This document shows, piece after piece, positions 62,242-64,000 of a stretch of DNA of 64,000 nucleotides. The translations under genes were made by a program, and so were the position numbers. The notes under the pieces are model-generated. The model had not been told where the DNA came from. It ran no database searches and saw only the letters and a list, made by a program, of their open reading frames with translations. Positions within the stretch are counted from its first letter, which is position 1. The number at the start of each line of letters is the position of its first letter. Source of the stretch: Bacillus infantis. Its GTDB lineage: Bacteria > Bacillota > Bacilli > Bacillales > Cytobacillaceae. The DNA is taken from assembly GCF_020171945.1 (NCBI RefSeq), contig NZ_JAIVAP010000001.1, positions 714,839 to 778,838 on the forward strand. The letters are read 5' to 3'.

Positions 62242-63051
62242 TTAATGAACATATTTCCCCTGCTTGGGCACCACAAACGTCTCATGCCCTTTAATCAGCT
62301 TTTCCAGGCCTTCCGTGAGCTCTTGGCCGTAAAATGGCTGCCCATGTCCCGTTAAAGCCGCTTTTGGATTAAGGGCAGCCAGCTTGCGGATCGATTGCCC
62401 CGCAGTGTCCCAATCAGGCGTAAAATAGGCCGGCGGCCCATGTATCTCCTTAGACTGGCTCATCACAGCCATCAGTGATTCCTGTTTGACTGTGATAAAG
62501 GCATCGCCTGCAAGCAGAACACCGTCATCATCCCTGAAAAAAGATACATGCCCAGGGGTATGGCCCGGGGTATGGATCCACCTCCATCCCGGAAGACCGG
62601 GCAGGGTAGCATCCTCAGGGAGTTCCTTTGCGTTCTCTCCTATATTGATAGGCCTCCGGGGATACAAAGGCGATATCAGGGCCATCAATCCTCTCCCTAC
62701 AGCAGGGTCTGCCGGCGGATAGGTTTCTTTCCCTGTCAGATAAGGAAGCTCAGCTCTGTGTGCATAAACAGGAACATCCCATTTAGAAAGTATCGCCTTC
62801 AGCCCGCCTATATGGTCAAAATGTGCATGTGTCATCATGACGGCAAGAGGCCTGGATTCCCTCCCGAACATCTTCTCAGCAAACCTGATGATAAATCCGC
62901 CGGATAAAGGTATGCCTGCATCGATAAGAATCCAGTCTTTCCCTTTGGGCCCCACCCCGGTTATAAAAGCAATATTCGCAATCGCCGTTCTATATACGTA
63001 GACATTTTCTGCAATGCTGTGCCTCTCGACATATGTTTTTTGCTGTTCCAT
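62242..63051 (-). CDS. Metallo-beta-lactamase fold hydrolase
   Basis: This 269-residue protein has the zinc motif THAHFDHIGG, then HTPGHTPGHV, AGDAFI and TGHGQP, typical of glyoxalase II and lactonase-like members. The substrate is unknown. ATG 63051 follows AGGAGGGA. It lies 18 bases before cdaS on the same strand and may be read with it. Confidence 0.9.
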   Translation of the reverse strand: MEQQKTYVERHSIAENVYVYRTAIANIAFITGVGPKGKDWILIDAGIPLSGGFIIRFAEKMFGRESRPLAVMMTHAHFDHIGGLKAILSKWDVPVYAHRAELPYLTGKETYPPADPAVGRGLMALISPLYPRRPINIGENAKELPEDATLPGLPGWRWIHTPGHTPGHVSFFRDDDGVLLAGDAFITVKQESLMAVMSQSKEIHGPPAYFTPDWDTAGQSIRKLAALNPKAALTGHGQPFYGQELTEGLEKLIKGHETFVVPKQGKYVH

Positions 63052-63174
63052 TTCGTCCCTCCTGATAATGAGTTATTCTTACTATCCCCGTTTTTTTATT
63101 TTTCTTCGATAGAAAGGTTTAACAAGCAGCCGGATGTGGTTTATATATAAATATTCTTTCTAGAGGTGAACCCC

Positions 63175-63783
63175 ATGTTCAATATACTCGCAAGACAATT
63201 TGAAAATCCCAAGGGTATGCTTGGCAAGCTGGCAGGCAAAATTATGTACAGTGAAAACCGGACCATTAACAGCTGGACGGTCAAGAAGCTTGACATTAAA
63301 AATAAGGACCGGATCCTGGAAGTCGGATACGGCCCTGGTTATTGCATAAAATATATTATGAACCGATGCCGCTGTGTCTATATGGATGGAGCTGACCTTT
63401 CAAAAGACATGGCAGCAGCCGCGGAAAAAAGGAATAAGGAATGGATAGATGAAGGCAGGGTAAGGCTGTTTACAGGCGATATACACAGCATTGCATCAAA
63501 CCTGGACACATATCATAAGATCATTTCAATAAACAATTATCCCCTCTGGACGAAACCAAGAGAAACCCTGGGCATGCTTTATGAAAAGACGGAAGCCGGA
63601 GGAGAAATTGCCATAACTGTGCAGCCGCGTGAGAAATATGCTGACAGCCTTATTACAAAGAATCTGGCAAAAATCATTGAAGCAGATCTTGCCTCTGCAG
63701 GATATGAAGAAATACAGTCATCTTTTAAGGATGTGCAGCCGGTACTGACTGTATGTGTGACTGCAAAAAAAGGCAGGCAATAA
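63175..63783 (+). CDS. Class I SAM-dependent methyltransferase
   Basis: This 202-residue protein has SAM motif I in ILEVGYGPGYC and an acidic strand-2 end in YMDGADLS. ATG 63175 follows AGAGGTGA; GTG 63166 overlaps it. The target is unknown; relatives methylate small metabolites or lipids. Confidence 0.88.
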   Translation: MFNILARQFENPKGMLGKLAGKIMYSENRTINSWTVKKLDIKNKDRILEVGYGPGYCIKYIMNRCRCVYMDGADLSKDMAAAAEKRNKEWIDEGRVRLFTGDIHSIASNLDTYHKIISINNYPLWTKPRETLGMLYEKTEAGGEIAITVQPREKYADSLITKNLAKIIEADLASAGYEEIQSSFKDVQPVLTVCVTAKKGRQ

Positions 63784-63877
63784 AAAACGGCTGAGGACAA
63801 TAACCTTGGGTGCGCTTAAAACACTTCGAGGGATAATGGTTTGAAAAATAGCATATTGAAAAAAAGGAGCTCCTTCA

Positions 63878-64000
63878 GTGAGAGGCCACTGAAAAAGTCT
63901 CTAAATTAAAGAAAAGGCAGAAACGTTGAATTTTGAAAAGCGTTTCTGCCTTTTTTTTGTTTATAATTGAATCATTACTATAAGTGGGTGGTTTCTAATG
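63878..64000 (+). mobile_element. Possible left end of an insertion sequence
   Basis: GAGAGGCCACTGAAAAAGTCTCT at 63878-63900 recalls the outer ends of IS1182-type elements in Bacillaceae. A hairpin then shields the interior, GGGTGG precedes ATG 63998 at the last three bases. The transposase lies outside the window, so this rests on memory and layout. Confidence 0.35.
63912..63960 (+). terminator. Strong hairpin near the window end
   Basis: AAAAGGCAGAAACG and CGTTTCTGCCTTTTTTTT with a 15-base loop. It lies between the putative element end and a new start codon. Confidence 0.7.

Overview
This window looks like chromosome of a Gram-positive endospore-former of the Bacillaceae (a Bacillus / Cytobacillus / Mesobacillus type soil organism). 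The reasons are strong AGGAGG-type ribosome sites, frequent TTG and GTG starts, T-tailed hairpin terminators, and a gene set typical of the group: a ComK-family competence regulator, TnrA with a TnrA box, a DisA_N diadenylate cyclase of the sporulation type (CdaS), CsoR/CopZ/CopA, a DppA D-aminopeptidase with a Dpp transporter, MurQ/MurP/MupG and MurR. No rRNA, tRNA, prophage or CRISPR array was seen. Most of the window is ordinary metabolic and stress chromosome; the unusual material lies in intergenic regions.

Layout. 1-7 kb: a partial CNNM/CorC-type membrane protein, a chemotaxis receptor behind a SigD-like promoter, a coiled-coil NlpC/P60 wall hydrolase, a SAM hydrolase and a divergent ComK. 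7-17 kb: SMR efflux pump, M32 carboxypeptidase, 2-hydroxyacid dehydrogenase, GH51 arabinofuranosidase (with an AraR-like box and a structured-RNA candidate upstream), PlsY, and a translationally coupled M20 peptidase / S9 peptidase pair. 17-25 kb: copper operon csoR-copZ-copA plus an unlisted 40-residue membrane protein, an ATP-grasp enzyme, an AEC transporter broken by an amber codon, a cysteine-free HesB-like protein, and a quinone-stress-like OYE/monooxygenase pair. 24.7-25.2 kb is a tandem array of large cruciform-forming repeats. 25-29 kb: murQ-murP-mupG for N-acetylmuramic acid recycling. 29.0-29.5 kb: nine 53-bp tandem units. 29.5-32 kb: NERD-domain protein, TSUP permease, small membrane protein.

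31.8-40 kb is one peptide-use locus read leftwards: Lrp/AsnC regulator, M42 aminopeptidase, DppA, DppB, DppC, DppD, DppF, DppE, with an amidohydrolase divergent from the regulator. 40-49 kb: OFA-family transporter, fdhD-moaA, OsmC, HAD and MBL hydrolases, MurR (far from its likely target operon), an IsdG-like monooxygenase and a multiply broken thermonuclease lipoprotein gene. 49-50 kb: tnrA diverges from two very small genes, with two TnrA-type boxes each about 50 bp upstream of a predicted start site. 50-64 kb: nitrilase/GNAT/GNAT cassette, a PAS-GGDEF-EAL protein with a degenerate GGDEF site, a YwjA-like ABC exporter, an M3-like peptidase, NTF2-like and STAS proteins, an SRAP DNA-crosslink protein, manganese catalase, CdaS, an MBL hydrolase and a methyltransferase. 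The window ends at what looks like the left end of an insertion sequence.

The genes fit a peptide- and wall-recycling heterotroph: several cytosolic peptidases, Dpp import, MurNAc salvage with a CcpA-type site before murP, and nitrogen control by TnrA. All functional statements are from motif reading and remembered family knowledge; no search was run.
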